A DNA stretch of 64,000 bases, from NCBI RefSeq assembly GCF_036379515.1, contig NZ_DASVGN010000031.1, positions 62,001 through 126,000 of the forward strand. Direction: 5' to 3'. Positions 32,304 to 41,101 of the stretch are shown here, piece by piece. Origin of the DNA: Castellaniella sp036379515 (GTDB lineage: Bacteria > Pseudomonadota > Gammaproteobacteria > Burkholderiales > Burkholderiaceae_B). The first letter of the stretch is position 1; each line of letters opens with the position of its first letter. The position numbers and the translations under genes are program-made. The notes under the pieces are model-generated. The model saw only the letters and a program-made list of their open reading frames with translations. It searched no databases and was not told the origin of the DNA.

Positions 32304-35120
32304 TTACCGGTGGTCGTGTACCGGCGCAGCAGCCACTGCAACGGTTAGTTGGTCGGGCTTGATCGTGTCGTGCAGTGCCTTGTTCACCTCGCCGGCCGTG
32401 AGTGCCTTGAGCTGCGTGATGATGTGAGTCTGCCACGCGAAGCTGCGTCCGGTATGTAGATAGTCGCTCCAGCGGCTGCTCAGGTAAGCGTCACTCGAGC
32501 GTCCCAGTTGCAAGTAGTTCAGCAATGACTTCACGCCTTGGTCCACCTGCGCCTGCGTGAATCCCGTCTGGATTGCCGCCGCGATCGTGTCTTGCATGGC
32601 GCGCTCCAAGGCTGGGGCGTTCTGCGGCGCCATGCTGGCAAAGAAAACCCAACTGCCTGAGGGCTCCCAGGATGAGACGCTCAGGTTGCTGCCCACGCTG
32701 TAAGACAGGCCGTCCTTGACGCGCACCCGTTGCCACAGGCGTGAGTCCTCCGATCCCCCCAGCAAATAGTTGGCAAGCATCAGCGCCGGCCAGCGAGGAT
32801 CCGTATCCTGCAGCTTGACGGGCAGAATCGCCCGGTAGTTCGCATTGGATTTCCCTGGAGTAGGAATATGGAACACCTTGGGTTTCATGGCGTACCAGGG
32901 GTCTGGGATCCGCTGATAGGCGGGCGCCGACTGCCAACCCTTGAGGTCTGCCTTCAGGTGCGTGGTGACGGCGGAGACGTCAAAGTCACCCACGACGGAC
33001 AGCGTGATGTTGCCGGCACCATAGAATTTGGCGTGAAATTGCCGTAATGCGTCGGCAGTCAGCGCCTTGGCCCAGGCCAGTGTCTGTTCGGGGGTCGAGG
33101 TATAACGGATGTCGTCTGGTTTCCAGGGCTGGTCGTAGCGGTCCAGCGCGTTGCGCACCAAAAAGCTGGGGTTTGAGGCTTGGTTTTCGACGTTCACCAT
33201 CAGGCTGCGTTGAATTTTGGCGAGTTCGGCGTCAGGGAAATCCGCCTCGCGCAGCAAATGGAACGTGAGGTCCAGCAGATTCGGAAACTGGGTCCGGTTG
33301 CTGCTCAACACCGCCGTGACGACGTTGCCTTCGCCACTGAACGACAGCTCTGAATCGAGCGTGTTGAGCTTGTCGTCGATCTGTTGGCGGGTCATGTCGG
33401 GTGTTCCGCGTGTCAGCATCGCTGCCGTGACTTCAGGAATCAGGTTCAGACCCTTGAACTGATCTACCGAACCGAAGCGCAGCTGCAAGACCGCGTGCAC
33501 ACGTTCCCCGGCCGCTGGTTTCGGTAGTAGCGCAAGCGACACCGGGCCGTTTTCGAGCTTCAGCGTGCTGCGTTGGGTGGCGGTGTCGATCGCCTGCGGG
33601 CTGGTGTCAAAGGCGGCCACTGCCGGGCGCTTCGTTCCCGTCTTGAGCTTCTTGAGCCAGTCCGTGAGGTCGGCGGCCGGCGCTGTTGGTGCGTATTTTG
33701 GGTTGGCGGTGGGCAGGTACTGGCCACTGGTTCGGTTGCTGGCCAGCAGCCAGGCCTGCAGCTGTGTCTGGACATCCTTGAGCGTTAGAGCTTGCACGCG
33801 CAGCTTCTTGATGAAAAAGAGCCGCCAATCGCCCTGCGCCACGCCGTCCGACAGTGCGTCGGCGAGGTCTGCCGACTGGTTGTAAGTCTGCTTCCATTGG
33901 TTCAGCCAAGCTGTGCGGGCGCGGGTCAGTGACGCTTCATCCAGCTTGGACACGCCACTGGCCTCGAGCGTGGTTTCGAGCGCGTGAAGTGCCGTAGGGA
34001 CGTCGGTGCCGGGTTGCAACTGAGCCCCAAAGATGGCGTATCCCGGTTGTTTCATGGGGCGTGCGAAGCCAAACACGTTGCTGGCCTCTCCACTTTGCAC
34101 GAGGGCCTGGTAGAGAGGCCCGGAAGGACTATCCGACAGCATGTCGCTGCCGATCGACAGCGCGGCAAAACTGTCGCTCGCAGCCTCTGGAATATGGTAC
34201 TGCGCCACGATGATGGGGCTTCCTCCAGCGCGGCGCAGTGTGACAGCGCGGGCGCCTTGTTGCACCGGTTCGACGGTGTATTGCTTGGGCAGCACGCGCT
34301 CAGGCTTCGCCATGGGCCCAAAGTCGCCGGCGATCCACTGCAGCACTTGGCTGGGTTGGAAATTCCCGGTGACGATGAGCACCGCGTTGTCAGGCTGGTA
34401 GAAACGATGGTAGAAGGCGCGCAGTTGCGCTACGTCCACGTGCTCCACATCTGAGCGCGCTCCTACGACGGCTCTGCCATAGGGGTGCCAGACGTAGGCT
34501 GCGGCGTCCGTTTGTTGCAGAAGTGTATTGAATGGGCTGTTGTCGTCGCGCTCCATTTCGTTGCGGACTACGGGCATTTCCGCATTGAGGTCCGCCTTGG
34601 TGATGGAGGAATTCAGCATGGCGTCCGCCTGCCATCCCAGGAACCATTGCAGCGTCTGGGGATTGCTGGCGAAGGTAGCGTAGAAGTTGGTCAGGTCGGT
34701 CGTGGTCGAGCCGTTGGCCGCCAGTCCTCGCTTGGCAAATTCGGCCAGCGCATTCGGGTGCTTGGGCGTGCCCCGGAACAGCAGGTGTTCCAGCAAGTGA
34801 GCCATGCCGGTCTCGCCAGGCCCTTCGTTGCTGGAGCCCACCTTGTAGCTCATGTTGACGGTGGTCTGTGCGCGGGAGTCGTCCGGTGCCAGCAGCACGG
34901 TGAGGCCATTGTCCAGCTTGTATTCCGTCACCCCCTGGATGAGGACGACTTCCTGGATGCCTTTGGGAAGAGGCGTTGCTGCAGTGGGGGTCGCAGCCGG
35001 CTTTGTGGCGGTGGCAGCGGGCGGTGTGGCATCCGGCTTTGCTTGTGGCTTGGCCTGGGCAAGGCCTGGGAGAGTCAGGAGAGAGGCCAGGATCAGGAGA
35101 AAAGTCTTGATACGTATCAT
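32304..35120 (-). CDS. M16 zinc metallopeptidase (pitrilysin type), exported
   Basis: 938 aa with an N-terminal signal peptide (MIRIKTFLLILASLLTLPGLAQA) and a Pro/Ala/Thr-rich linker. The inverted zinc motif HLLEH is at 108-112 and the downstream ligand Glu region VVRNEMERD lies about 75 residues later. A second, catalytically silent M16 repeat fills residues about 500-930 (FYGAGNITLSVVGDFD), giving the two-lobed clamshell. It is likely a periplasmic peptidase for short peptides. It is convergent with dnaJ and divergent from the LysR gene. Confidence 0.93.
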   Translation of the reverse strand: MIRIKTFLLILASLLTLPGLAQAKPQAKPDATPPAATATKPAATPTAATPLPKGIQEVVLIQGVTEYKLDNGLTVLLAPDDSRAQTTVNMSYKVGSSNEGPGETGMAHLLEHLLFRGTPKHPNALAEFAKRGLAANGSTTTDLTNFYATFASNPQTLQWFLGWQADAMLNSSITKADLNAEMPVVRNEMERDDNSPFNTLLQQTDAAAYVWHPYGRAVVGARSDVEHVDVAQLRAFYHRFYQPDNAVLIVTGNFQPSQVLQWIAGDFGPMAKPERVLPKQYTVEPVQQGARAVTLRRAGGSPIIVAQYHIPEAASDSFAALSIGSDMLSDSPSGPLYQALVQSGEASNVFGFARPMKQPGYAIFGAQLQPGTDVPTALHALETTLEASGVSKLDEASLTRARTAWLNQWKQTYNQSADLADALSDGVAQGDWRLFFIKKLRVQALTLKDVQTQLQAWLLASNRTSGQYLPTANPKYAPTAPAADLTDWLKKLKTGTKRPAVAAFDTSPQAIDTATQRSTLKLENGPVSLALLPKPAAGERVHAVLQLRFGSVDQFKGLNLIPEVTAAMLTRGTPDMTRQQIDDKLNTLDSELSFSGEGNVVTAVLSSNRTQFPNLLDLTFHLLREADFPDAELAKIQRSLMVNVENQASNPSFLVRNALDRYDQPWKPDDIRYTSTPEQTLAWAKALTADALRQFHAKFYGAGNITLSVVGDFDVSAVTTHLKADLKGWQSAPAYQRIPDPWYAMKPKVFHIPTPGKSNANYRAILPVKLQDTDPRWPALMLANYLLGGSEDSRLWQRVRVKDGLSYSVGSNLSVSSWEPSGSWVFFASMAPQNAPALERAMQDTIAAAIQTGFTQAQVDQGVKSLLNYLQLGRSSDAYLSSRWSDYLHTGRSFAWQTHIITQLKALTAGEVNKALHDTIKPDQLTVAVAAAPVHDHR

Positions 35121-35291
35121 GGAGTACAGGCTCGTGAGGTTCCAACCGGGTGGACGTCACCGTTAATGTAGCGTTCAGGCGCGGTTCGTGCCGAGCAGAT
35201 CCCAAAGGGACGAAGCCTGTTAGACGGGTGGGCCGGTGCTTAGTTCCAGCACGATAGACGGGCAGGCCGCTTCCCCGATAAGATCGCAGGG

Positions 35292-36221
35292 ATGGAAATC
35301 CGTCAATTGCGCTATTTCGTTTGCGTGGTGGAGCAGGGCAGTCTGGGCCGGGCCGCCCGAGAATTGAATCTGGTGACCTCTGCCTTGAGTCAGCAGATCA
35401 GTCGGCTGGAGTCCGAGCTTTCCACCCGATTGTTGCAGCGTACACGCACCGGTGCCGTTCCCACCGACGCGGGTATTGCATTCTTTCGGCAGGCGCAACT
35501 GGCTTTGCGCAATATCGACGAAGCAGCGCGTGCTGCTCGCCAGGCGCGTCTTTCGGGTTACGTCAGTGTCGGCCTGGCGCCGACGACGGCCTCGGTGATG
35601 GGGCTGCCCTTGGTGCGCGCCATGCGTGAGCGCTACCCGGACGTGCGTTTTCATCTGGTCGAGGCCCTGTCGGGGCATTTGGCGTCCATGCTCAACGCGC
35701 GTCAGTTGGACCTTGCGATCCTTTTCAACGACGAAGCGGCCCATAAGTGGAGCGTGACACCGTTGCTCGATGAGGCACTCTATGTGATTGCCGTGCCTGG
35801 TTTCCCCGGCTTTCCGCAGGGCCAGACAGCGACCCTGTCCAGCCTTTCTGGCTTGCCGCTTGCCATGCCCACGCGCCTGCATGGTCTGCGCAATGTGCTG
35901 ACGTCGGCCGCAGATCATGCTTCGCTGGGCCTGAACGTCACCCTGGAGATCGATTCTCTGGCCATGCTGATGGACGTCGTGGGCGCAGGCTTGATTGCCA
36001 CGATTCAACCCGGGGCCGCTATTCGCCGGATGCCCTCCGCCAGCCTGCGGATGGCGCAGATTTCCGATGCGGGCTTGTCGCGTCGCAATTTGCTCGCCAG
36101 TTTGTCCGACGATGAGCTGTCGCCCGCCGCCCTTGCCGCGCGAGTGGTCATGCGTGACGTGGTGCGCACGCTGGTCGCGGGTGGCGAGTGGGTGGGAGCC
36201 ACTAGCCTTCACGATTCGTGA
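35292..36221 (+). CDS. tcuR: LysR family regulator, probably TcuR
   Basis: 309 aa. The N-terminal helix-turn-helix is RQLRYFVCVVEQGSLGRAARELNLVTSALSQQISRLESEL; the C-terminal part is a Nac/CysB-like effector domain. It is immediately upstream of tcuA and tcuB, matching the tcuR-tcuA-tcuB order known from Salmonella tricarballylate use, where TcuR activates the operon. The symbol rests on context; the paralogue at 52288-53226 is similar in layout. Confidence 0.85.
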   Translation: MEIRQLRYFVCVVEQGSLGRAARELNLVTSALSQQISRLESELSTRLLQRTRTGAVPTDAGIAFFRQAQLALRNIDEAARAARQARLSGYVSVGLAPTTASVMGLPLVRAMRERYPDVRFHLVEALSGHLASMLNARQLDLAILFNDEAAHKWSVTPLLDEALYVIAVPGFPGFPQGQTATLSSLSGLPLAMPTRLHGLRNVLTSAADHASLGLNVTLEIDSLAMLMDVVGAGLIATIQPGAAIRRMPSASLRMAQISDAGLSRRNLLASLSDDELSPAALAARVVMRDVVRTLVAGGEWVGATSLHDS

Positions 36222-36301
36222 AGATGTCTTGCGGAATGTGTCTCTAGCGCCGGTCTGTATCCGCTCGTATGCTGGGGGTATTCCACTCCTGGGTGACGGA
36301 C

Positions 36302-37705
36302 ATGCTCGATGTGCTGGTTATAGGAGGCGGCAACGCCGCCTTGTGCGCTGCGTTGATGGCGCGTGAGGCGGGCGCCAGCGTGCTGGTGCTGGAATCTTCG
36401 CCCAAGGTATGGCGGGGGGGGAACTCGTCGCACACGCGTAATCTGCGTTGCATGCACGATGGGCCTCAGGACGTGCTGGTTGAGGCCTATCCCGAGGAAG
36501 AGTTCTGGCAGGATCTGTTGAAGGTCACGGGTGGCAAAACCAATGAGCAACTCGCCAGGATTGCCATTCAGGCCTCGTCTACGTGTCGGCCGTGGATGCG
36601 CAAGCATGGCGTGCGCTTTCAGCCGCCCTTGTCAGGTGCGTTGCACGTGGCGCGTACCAACGCATTTTTTCTGGGAGGCGGCAAGGCGCTGGTCAATGCC
36701 TATTACCGTAGCGCCGAGTCCCTGGGTGTTCAGATTCGCTACGAATCTCCCGTCACGCGGCTGGAACTCAAGGGAGCTCATTTCTGTGCCGCCTGGGTGG
36801 GTGACGAGCGTATCACGGCCCGCGCGTGTGTGGTGGCGGCTGGCGGCTTTGAATCCAACCGTGAATGGTTGCGCGAGGCCTGGGGTCAAAATGAGGCGGG
36901 CGAGTGGCCCGCCGATAATTTTCTGATTCGGGGCACGCGCTTCAATCAGGGTGTCCTGCTGAAAGACTTGCTCGGCCAGGGTGCCGATCGCATCGGTGAT
37001 CCGACCCAGTGCCATTCTGTTGCCATCGACGCGCGCGCCCCGCTTTATGACGGTGGTATTTGTACCCGCATCGACTGTGTGTCTCTGGGCCTGGTGGTGA
37101 ACCGTGAGGGTCACCGGTTTTACGACGAAGGCGAGGATTTTTGGCCCAAGCGTTATGCCATCTGGGGACGTCTTGTGGCGCGGCAACCGGGACAGATTGC
37201 CTATTCGATCATTGACCGCAAGGCCGTCGGGCACTTCATGCCACCCGTCTTCAAAGGAGACCAGGCGAACACCTTCGAAGAATTGGCACAGCAGGTGGGC
37301 CTGGACCCCGCCGTGTTTGCGTCCACCGTCAAAGAGTACAACCGGGCCTGCCGGGTGGGGAGCTTCAACCACCAGGTGCTGGATGACTGTCACACCGAGG
37401 GCCTGACCCCGTCCAAGACACATTGGGCTCGTCCTCTGGATACGCCTCCTTTTTATGCATACGCCTTGCGTCCAGGCATTACTTTCACCTACCTTGGCGT
37501 TCGGGTTGACGAGCAGGCTGCCGTGCATTTCGGTGGCGCGCCCAGCGACAATTTGTATGCGGCGGGCGAGGTCATGGCGGGCAACGTGCTGGGACAGGGA
37601 TACACCGCCGGCGTGGGCATGAGCATTGGTACGGCATTTGGCCGCATTGCAGGCACTCAGGCGGCAGCGGCAGCACTCGGCCGCACCGCTTCGCTGGCCG
37701 CATAA
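36302..37705 (+). CDS. tcuA: tricarballylate dehydrogenase TcuA (FAD)
   Basis: Oxidises tricarballylate to cis-aconitate. From the ATG at 36302 (MLDVLVIGGGNAALCAALMAREAG) it is 467 aa, the expected TcuA length. It has the FAD Rossmann motif, the fumarate-reductase-like RGGNSSHTRNLR segment, and a C-terminal FAD loop NLYAAGEVMAGNVLGQGYTAGVGMSIGTAFGRIAG. A run of eight G residues (36414-36421) encodes RGG in the FAD segment and could slip. An ATG at 36269 is an alternative start. Confidence 0.92.
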   Translation: MLDVLVIGGGNAALCAALMAREAGASVLVLESSPKVWRGGNSSHTRNLRCMHDGPQDVLVEAYPEEEFWQDLLKVTGGKTNEQLARIAIQASSTCRPWMRKHGVRFQPPLSGALHVARTNAFFLGGGKALVNAYYRSAESLGVQIRYESPVTRLELKGAHFCAAWVGDERITARACVVAAGGFESNREWLREAWGQNEAGEWPADNFLIRGTRFNQGVLLKDLLGQGADRIGDPTQCHSVAIDARAPLYDGGICTRIDCVSLGLVVNREGHRFYDEGEDFWPKRYAIWGRLVARQPGQIAYSIIDRKAVGHFMPPVFKGDQANTFEELAQQVGLDPAVFASTVKEYNRACRVGSFNHQVLDDCHTEGLTPSKTHWARPLDTPPFYAYALRPGITFTYLGVRVDEQAAVHFGGAPSDNLYAAGEVMAGNVLGQGYTAGVGMSIGTAFGRIAGTQAAAAALGRTASLAA

Positions 37706-37714
37706 GGAAAATCG

Positions 37715-38884
37715 ATGGATACCCTTCAGGACCTCACGAATTTGACGCATGATGCCGTCTCGACGCTGATGCTTTCTCCGGAAGAAGAGGAAGTCCAGCG
37801 CGTCATGACGATCTGCAACGCCTGTCGCTATTGCGAAGGATACTGCGCCGTGTTTCCAGCCATGACGCGTTTGCTGGAGTTCAACAAGGCCGATATCCAC
37901 TATCTGGCCAACGTCTGTTTCAATTGCGGCGCCTGCCTGCATTCGTGCCAGTATGCTCCCCCTCACGAGTTTGGGGTCAACGTGCCGCAGGCCATGGCGG
38001 CGGTCCGCCCCAAGACGTATGCCGAGTTTGCCTGGCCACGCGCGCTGGGGAAGCTCTATGAGCGGGCAGGCTTGACCATGGCACTGGCGACGGCGGGTGG
38101 TTTGGCGCTCTTCCTGGTGCTGGTGCTGCTGGTCAATCAGGGGTCTTGGCTCAATGCTCCCCTGGCCGGCAATTTTTACGCGATTTTCCCGCACAATCTG
38201 CTGGTCGTGATGTTCGGTGTCGTCTTCCTGTACGCCATCGTGTCGCTGGGTGTAGGCGTCACTTCTTTCTGGAGGATGATCTCTCCGGGAGCAGTGCCAC
38301 ACGCGACGTTGAGCATCGCGGGCCTGCAGGCAACCGGCAACGTGGTCACGCTGAAGTACCTCGACGGCGGGCATGGTCTGGGCTGCAACGACGAGGATGA
38401 TCGCTTTACCCTGCGGCGACGCGTGTTCCATCACTTCACCTTCTACGGTTTCGTGTGTTGTTTCATCGCGACCTCGTTGGGGACGATCTATCACTACTTT
38501 CTGAACGATCCAGCTCCCTATCCTTTCTTCAGCGCGCCAGTCCTGTTTGGCACCGTGGGCGGCATCGGCCTTTTGATAGGGCCGGCCGGGTTGCTGTGGC
38601 TCAATGTCCACCGCAACCCGCAGCATCAGGTCAAGGCTCAGGAGCCTATGGACCGCGGCTTCATCGCCTTGCTGCTGCTGGTGAGCCTCACGGGTCTCGC
38701 CTTGTTGATGTGGCGCGACACGCCTGCGATGGGCCTGCTGCTGGCGATCCATCTGGGTGCCGTCATGGGATTCTTTCTGACAATGCCCTATGGAAAGTTC
38801 GCGCACGGGATCTTTCGGTCTGCGGCTCTGCTGAAAAATGCGGTGGACAAGCGCATGGATGCAAAAGCCACCGCTACGGCCTGA
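37715..38884 (+). CDS. tcuB: tricarballylate utilization protein TcuB (Fe-S, membrane)
   Basis: Re-oxidises TcuA flavin and passes electrons to the quinone pool. 389 aa with two 4Fe-4S cysteine clusters, CNACRYCEGYC (residues about 33-43) and CFNCGACLHSCQY, followed by about six membrane helices with haem- or quinone-type histidines. AAGGAA lies 7 bases before the ATG, and the gene starts 9 bases after tcuA. No tcuC citrate/tricarballylate transporter follows; the next gene is on the opposite strand. Confidence 0.93.
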   Translation: MDTLQDLTNLTHDAVSTLMLSPEEEEVQRVMTICNACRYCEGYCAVFPAMTRLLEFNKADIHYLANVCFNCGACLHSCQYAPPHEFGVNVPQAMAAVRPKTYAEFAWPRALGKLYERAGLTMALATAGGLALFLVLVLLVNQGSWLNAPLAGNFYAIFPHNLLVVMFGVVFLYAIVSLGVGVTSFWRMISPGAVPHATLSIAGLQATGNVVTLKYLDGGHGLGCNDEDDRFTLRRRVFHHFTFYGFVCCFIATSLGTIYHYFLNDPAPYPFFSAPVLFGTVGGIGLLIGPAGLLWLNVHRNPQHQVKAQEPMDRGFIALLLLVSLTGLALLMWRDTPAMGLLLAIHLGAVMGFFLTMPYGKFAHGIFRSAALLKNAVDKRMDAKATATA

Positions 38885-38894
38885 CGGCTGGCGG

Positions 38895-40283
38895 TCATTG
38901 GCAGAATTTCGGCGGGTCGCTGCGCAGATCCACGGCGCCTCGATCGCTGGACCAGAGCGCATCGCCGGCCGTACAGGGCGGACGCAGCCGGTACGCGGGT
39001 CCCCAGGCGGTAGTCTCGATCTCGTCTGCGTACGCGCCAGGCGGCGCTGCGGATGCAATGAGGGGCTCGGAGCGGCTCCGGGGACTTTTCTCGGCGGTGG
39101 TCAGCAGCTGCGCCGTGCGGGCGAGCGACACACGCCAGCAGCTCCCGGTCTCCTGTTTCCGCACGCCCATGAGCCCGCGCAACGCGCAAGCCGCCATCAG
39201 GTAGCCCGTGGCCTGGTCGAGCGCCTGGACGGGGAGGGGGCAGGGTCGAGGCTCTCTATCGCGCCATGCAATCCCGGTGCTCATCTGCACCAGGCTGTCA
39301 AAGCCACGCCTCATCCACCAAGGTCCGCTCCAGCCCCAGGCCGACAGGCAGACGTCGACGAGGCCGGGCCGCAGGGCCTGACGCGTGGCGGTGTCGAATC
39401 CCAGACGGTCCAGCGCGCCAGGCCGCAGGCCGTGGATCAGCACGTCAGCTTGTCCCAGAAGAGCCTGGAATTGGCGGCGGCCTTCGGGCTCACGCAGATC
39501 GAGTGCCGCGCAGTGCTTGCCTACCGTGACTTCAGGGACCATGCCGGGTTCGGTCCAGTCAGCAGGGTCCAATCGCAGCACGTCGGCGCCGTAGGCGGCA
39601 AGGAAACGCGTGGCAGCGGGCCCAGCCAGCACTCGTGTCAGGTCAAGGACCCGCACCCCTTCCAGGGGGCGTCGGGGATTCGTCCAGGCCGCGCAGGGAC
39701 GGCCGGATTTCCCACCCGGCGTATGGTGGACTAGCGGTTCGGCCGCAATCGCCCGGCCTTGGGGGTGATCCTTCCAGTCTGCGGGGGATCGCAGTATTGC
39801 CGCACATGCCGCCTGTTCGACCAGAGCGTCTTCCAGTGCCTGTGCTCGCCAGAGCCGCACGCGGGCCGCCGTTTCCTCGCGCGATGCTGCTTCAGGCAGA
39901 TCCAGTACGGCCCGAGCCCTTTGGCGATGGTGGGGCGCATTGGCGTGGATGCGTATCCAGCCATCCTGGGCTCGGTAGTCACCCGTCATGGGAGAACGCA
40001 CCTTCGGGAGCGTCCAGCCTTCAGGTTTCAGGCTGTAGCCGAACCACCAAGAAGCCTGAAGCCGGTCCAGGTGCACGTCGGGCAGTTGCGGAAGATCCAT
40101 CCCTTCAGTGAGCAGCAAGGCTGCGCCGCCCACTGTCGCGCAGGCAAGGTCGCTGACCGGGTAAGGGCTGTCGAGCGAGCCGCTGCCGTTGATTCGCAGG
40201 CGATCGGCAGTACACAGCGGCAGATCGAGTGCCGCAAGGATCTGTTGCAGCATGATGCGGCCTGTTCCGTAGGACTCGTGCAA
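38895..40283 (-). CDS. CoA-transferase, class III (CaiB/BaiF) family
   Basis: 462 aa with two CaiB/BaiF-type halves: an N-terminal half with limited similarity (FGYSLKPEGWTLPKVRSPMTGDY) and a C-terminal half with VRVLDLTRVLAGPAATRFLAAYGADVLRLD and the catalytic Asp in RRGFDSLVQMSTGIA. It would move CoA between carboxylic acids. TTG at 40283 has GGGAGG 4 bases upstream; the ATG at 40253 is the alternative. It lies 78 bases after the LivF-type gene on the same strand and may be the last gene of that operon. Convergent with tcuB. Confidence 0.83.
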   Translation of the reverse strand: MHESYGTGRIMLQQILAALDLPLCTADRLRINGSGSLDSPYPVSDLACATVGGAALLLTEGMDLPQLPDVHLDRLQASWWFGYSLKPEGWTLPKVRSPMTGDYRAQDGWIRIHANAPHHRQRARAVLDLPEAASREETAARVRLWRAQALEDALVEQAACAAILRSPADWKDHPQGRAIAAEPLVHHTPGGKSGRPCAAWTNPRRPLEGVRVLDLTRVLAGPAATRFLAAYGADVLRLDPADWTEPGMVPEVTVGKHCAALDLREPEGRRQFQALLGQADVLIHGLRPGALDRLGFDTATRQALRPGLVDVCLSAWGWSGPWWMRRGFDSLVQMSTGIAWRDREPRPCPLPVQALDQATGYLMAACALRGLMGVRKQETGSCWRVSLARTAQLLTTAEKSPRSRSEPLIASAAPPGAYADEIETTAWGPAYRLRPPCTAGDALWSSDRGAVDLRSDPPKFCQ

Positions 40284-40361
40284 GTGTCCTCCCGACGCCG
40301 CGTCAGGCGCTTGAATGAATGAGTGGGATGTCGTCGTTCTGAGGATACACCCGGGGGGCTG

Positions 40362-41099
40362 TCAGGAAACGTGCATGCCTGCCATGCCCATGTAGGCCTC
40401 CACCATGCGCGGGTCGGCCAGAAGCTCGCTGGAACTTCCGGTCACCGTGATTTTTCCTTGCTCGACGACGACGGCTCGTTGGGCGAAGCGCAGGGCCGCA
40501 CGCGCGTTCTGTTCCACGACCAAGATGGTGAGCCCTGATTTGAGCAGACCCGAAAGGGTTGCGTAAAGCTCGGAGATGATCTTGGGGGCGAGCCCTGTAG
40601 AGGGTTCGTCCAGGAGCAGCAACTTGGGTTTCCCCATCAATGCGCGCGCAATAGCGACCATCTGTTGTTCACCGCCCGACAGGAGGCCACAGCGCCCGTG
40701 GACCAGAGGTTCGAGTTTCGGGAAAATGCGCAGGACTTCTGTGATCCTGCGGGTTCGTTCAGTGCTTGACTCGCGGGCAGCACCCATTTCCAGGTTTTCG
40801 CGCACTGACATGTCGGGGAAGAGCTGACGGCCTTCAGGGACGTAGCCTATGCCCAGCTTGCAGCGCCGGTAGGTAGGCAGGTCGGCCAGGGGGTGTGAGC
40901 CGAAGGTTACGGATCCCTGTCGCGTTGGAATTTCGCCCATGATGGCACGCAGCAGCGTCGTTTTTCCGGCGCCGTTGGCCCCGACTACGGCGACGGTATC
41001 CCCTGTGTTCAGGCGCAGGTCGATGCCAGAGATGACCGGGACCTTGCCGTAGCCGGCTGTGATGGATTCCAGTCGCAGACATTCAGTGGTGGTCGTCAT
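40362..41099 (-). CDS. branched-chain amino acid-type ABC transporter ATPase (LivF family)
   Basis: A 245-aa cytoplasmic ATPase. Walker A is GANGAGKT, signature LLSGGEQQMVAIARAL, and Walker B LLLLDEPSTGLAPK, with the family-typical IGYVPEGRQLFPDMSVRENLEMG. It pairs with the LivM-LivG fusion encoded 2 bases upstream. The ATG at 41099 is used rather than the TTG two codons earlier. The transported compound is unknown; Liv-type systems also move amides and aromatic or organic acids. Confidence 0.93.
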   Translation of the reverse strand: MTTTTECLRLESITAGYGKVPVISGIDLRLNTGDTVAVVGANGAGKTTLLRAIMGEIPTRQGSVTFGSHPLADLPTYRRCKLGIGYVPEGRQLFPDMSVRENLEMGAARESSTERTRRITEVLRIFPKLEPLVHGRCGLLSGGEQQMVAIARALMGKPKLLLLDEPSTGLAPKIISELYATLSGLLKSGLTILVVEQNARAALRFAQRAVVVEQGKITVTGSSSELLADPRMVEAYMGMAGMHVS

Positions 41100-41101
41100 C
41101 T

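Noticed and set aside
35220..36212. 330-codon minus-strand frame opposite the TcuR gene
   Set aside because: Arg/Gln/His-rich shadow of the LysR coding sequence, with no motif.
36632..39058. 808-codon open frame on the minus strand
   Set aside because: It is antisense to tcuA and tcuB, is rich in Arg, His and Gln, and shows no domain; high GC content produces such frames opposite real genes.
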